Below, piece by piece: positions 63,483 through 64,000 of a DNA stretch of 64,000 bases; position 1 is the stretch's first letter, and the number at the start of each line of letters is the position of its first letter. The notes under the pieces are model-generated. The model was not told the DNA's origin. It saw nothing but the letters and a program-made list of their open reading frames with translations, and made no database searches. Source of the DNA: CBDBKL01 sp965206675 (GTDB taxonomy: Bacteria; Bdellovibrionota; Bdellovibrionia; Bdellovibrionales; JAKFYE01); the NCBI GenBank assembly GCA_965206675.1, contig CBDBKL010000008.1, positions 62,001-126,000 of the forward strand, in the 5' to 3' direction. The position numbers and the translations under genes were made by a program.

Positions 63483-64000
63483 ATGAACCTGTCCAATCGA
63501 AAACAATTCGTCTTCACTGTATTAGGTGGGTTTTTTATATGTAACGCTATTCTGGCAGAGTTGATCGGCGGAAAAGTCGTAAGCGTTGGAGGTTTTTTTT
63601 CAGTCAGTGTGGGCATTATTCCGTGGCCTGTTGTCTTCCTCATGACAGATTTGATAAATGAATACTTTGGTAAAGAGGGAGTAAAAAAACTCACATTTTT
63701 AACCGTCGGTCTTATTATCTATACATTTCTCATTGTTTATATTGCTATGGGCATTCCCGCTGCTGAGTTTTCACCTGTAAAAGATGAGCCTTTTAGAACT
63801 GTCTTTGGCCAATCCCTATGGATTATTGTTGGAAGTATTACAGCCTTTCTTGTAAGCCAATTGGTTGATGTTTTTGTTTTCTGGTTTTTTCGAAACAAAA
63901 CAGGAAAACGAATGCTCTGGCTAAGAGCAACGGGTTCCACCGCTGTTTCCCAGCTGATCGACAGCTTTATTATTATTGGAATTGCCTTCTGGCTCCCTGG
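63483..64000 (+). CDS. Queuosine precursor transporter, YhhQ/VUT family (partial)
   Basis: 172 codons from the ATG at 63483, running off the right edge. AAGG lies before the start. Membrane helices FVFTVLGGFFICNAILAELI, IIPWPVVFLMTDLINEYFGK (a hallmark segment with conserved D-x-x-NEYFG), AFLVSQLVDVFVFWFFR and STAVSQLIDSFIIIGIAFW are typical of YhhQ-type permeases, which import queuosine precursors (preQ0 or preQ1) for tRNA modification. The C-terminal part lies beyond the window. Confidence 0.88.
   Translation, partial: MNLSNRKQFVFTVLGGFFICNAILAELIGGKVVSVGGFFSVSVGIIPWPVVFLMTDLINEYFGKEGVKKLTFLTVGLIIYTFLIVYIAMGIPAAEFSPVKDEPFRTVFGQSLWIIVGSITAFLVSQLVDVFVFWFFRNKTGKRMLWLRATGSTAVSQLIDSFIIIGIAFWLP

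Overview
The window reads as chromosomal DNA of an AT-rich (judged by eye, not computed) Gram-negative bacterium. HldD-type heptose synthesis, many lipoproteins, a lytic transglycosylase, DksA, ZnuBC and peptide ABC transporters all fit an outer-membrane organism. The mix of secreted metalloprotease, PilZ and REC proteins, a long aromatic amino acid hydroxylase and many exported ankyrin proteins suggests a Bdellovibrionota/Oligoflexia-like or other predatory or host-associated lineage. No rRNA or phylogenetic marker was tested, so this placement is tentative.

Layout. 1-6.2 kb: the start of a PilZ protein, a giant ankyrin/SpoIID lipoprotein with a 17-copy CTAAA tract in its upstream region, and a small ankyrin protein. 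6.2-10.7 kb: ferredoxin, thioredoxin reductase, small orphan genes and a single-domain response regulator, with two copies of a large fold-back repeat. 10.7-16.2 kb: a peptide ABC transporter operon with a fused double ATPase. 16.5-24.1 kb: an ankyrin protein, an alpha/beta hydrolase overlapping an AceE/transketolase-like enzyme, a frameshifted ankyrin gene and an exported orphan. 24.3-28.9 kb: a minus-strand operon of ATP-grasp-like protein, HldD, aromatic amino acid hydroxylase and TrmJ. 29-31.4 kb: a beta-helix-like exported protein, ExoIII and FxsA. 31.5-35.8 kb: a 3.4-kb element bounded by perfect 18-bp inverted repeats. It carries a truncated ISXO2-type transposase and two GC-rich genes for secreted proteins, and it has truncated one ankyrin gene whose intact paralogue lies just outside. 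36.3-39.8 kb: DksA, agmatinase, a YqaA-like membrane protein and a ClC channel. 40-42.1 kb: a restriction-modification-like locus. 42.2-46.8 kb: an exported repeat protein and a YejABE-type transporter without its ATPase. 46.9-50.8 kb: a metzincin lipoprotein, an ankyrin protein, a nucleotidyltransferase/RHH pair and an Rpn-family nuclease. 50.9-56.6 kb: cation/proton antiporter, SpeA and LeuRS. 56.9-61.1 kb: ankyrin protein, ZnuCB, lytic transglycosylase and a FlgM-like protein. 61.2-64 kb: a large ankyrin protein, tRNA-Arg(CCU) and the start of a queuosine-precursor transporter.

Two themes link many of these genes. First, nine loci (seven apparently intact, one frameshifted, one truncated) encode exported ankyrin-repeat proteins, an unusual density for proteins outside the cytoplasm. 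Second, six exported proteins of unrelated architecture (four ankyrin, one beta-helix-like, one charged helical) end in a cysteine at the third- or second-last position next to an aromatic residue. None of about 34 cytoplasmic or membrane proteins in the window does so. This looks like an undescribed C-terminal sorting or tethering signal and is the observation I would check first.
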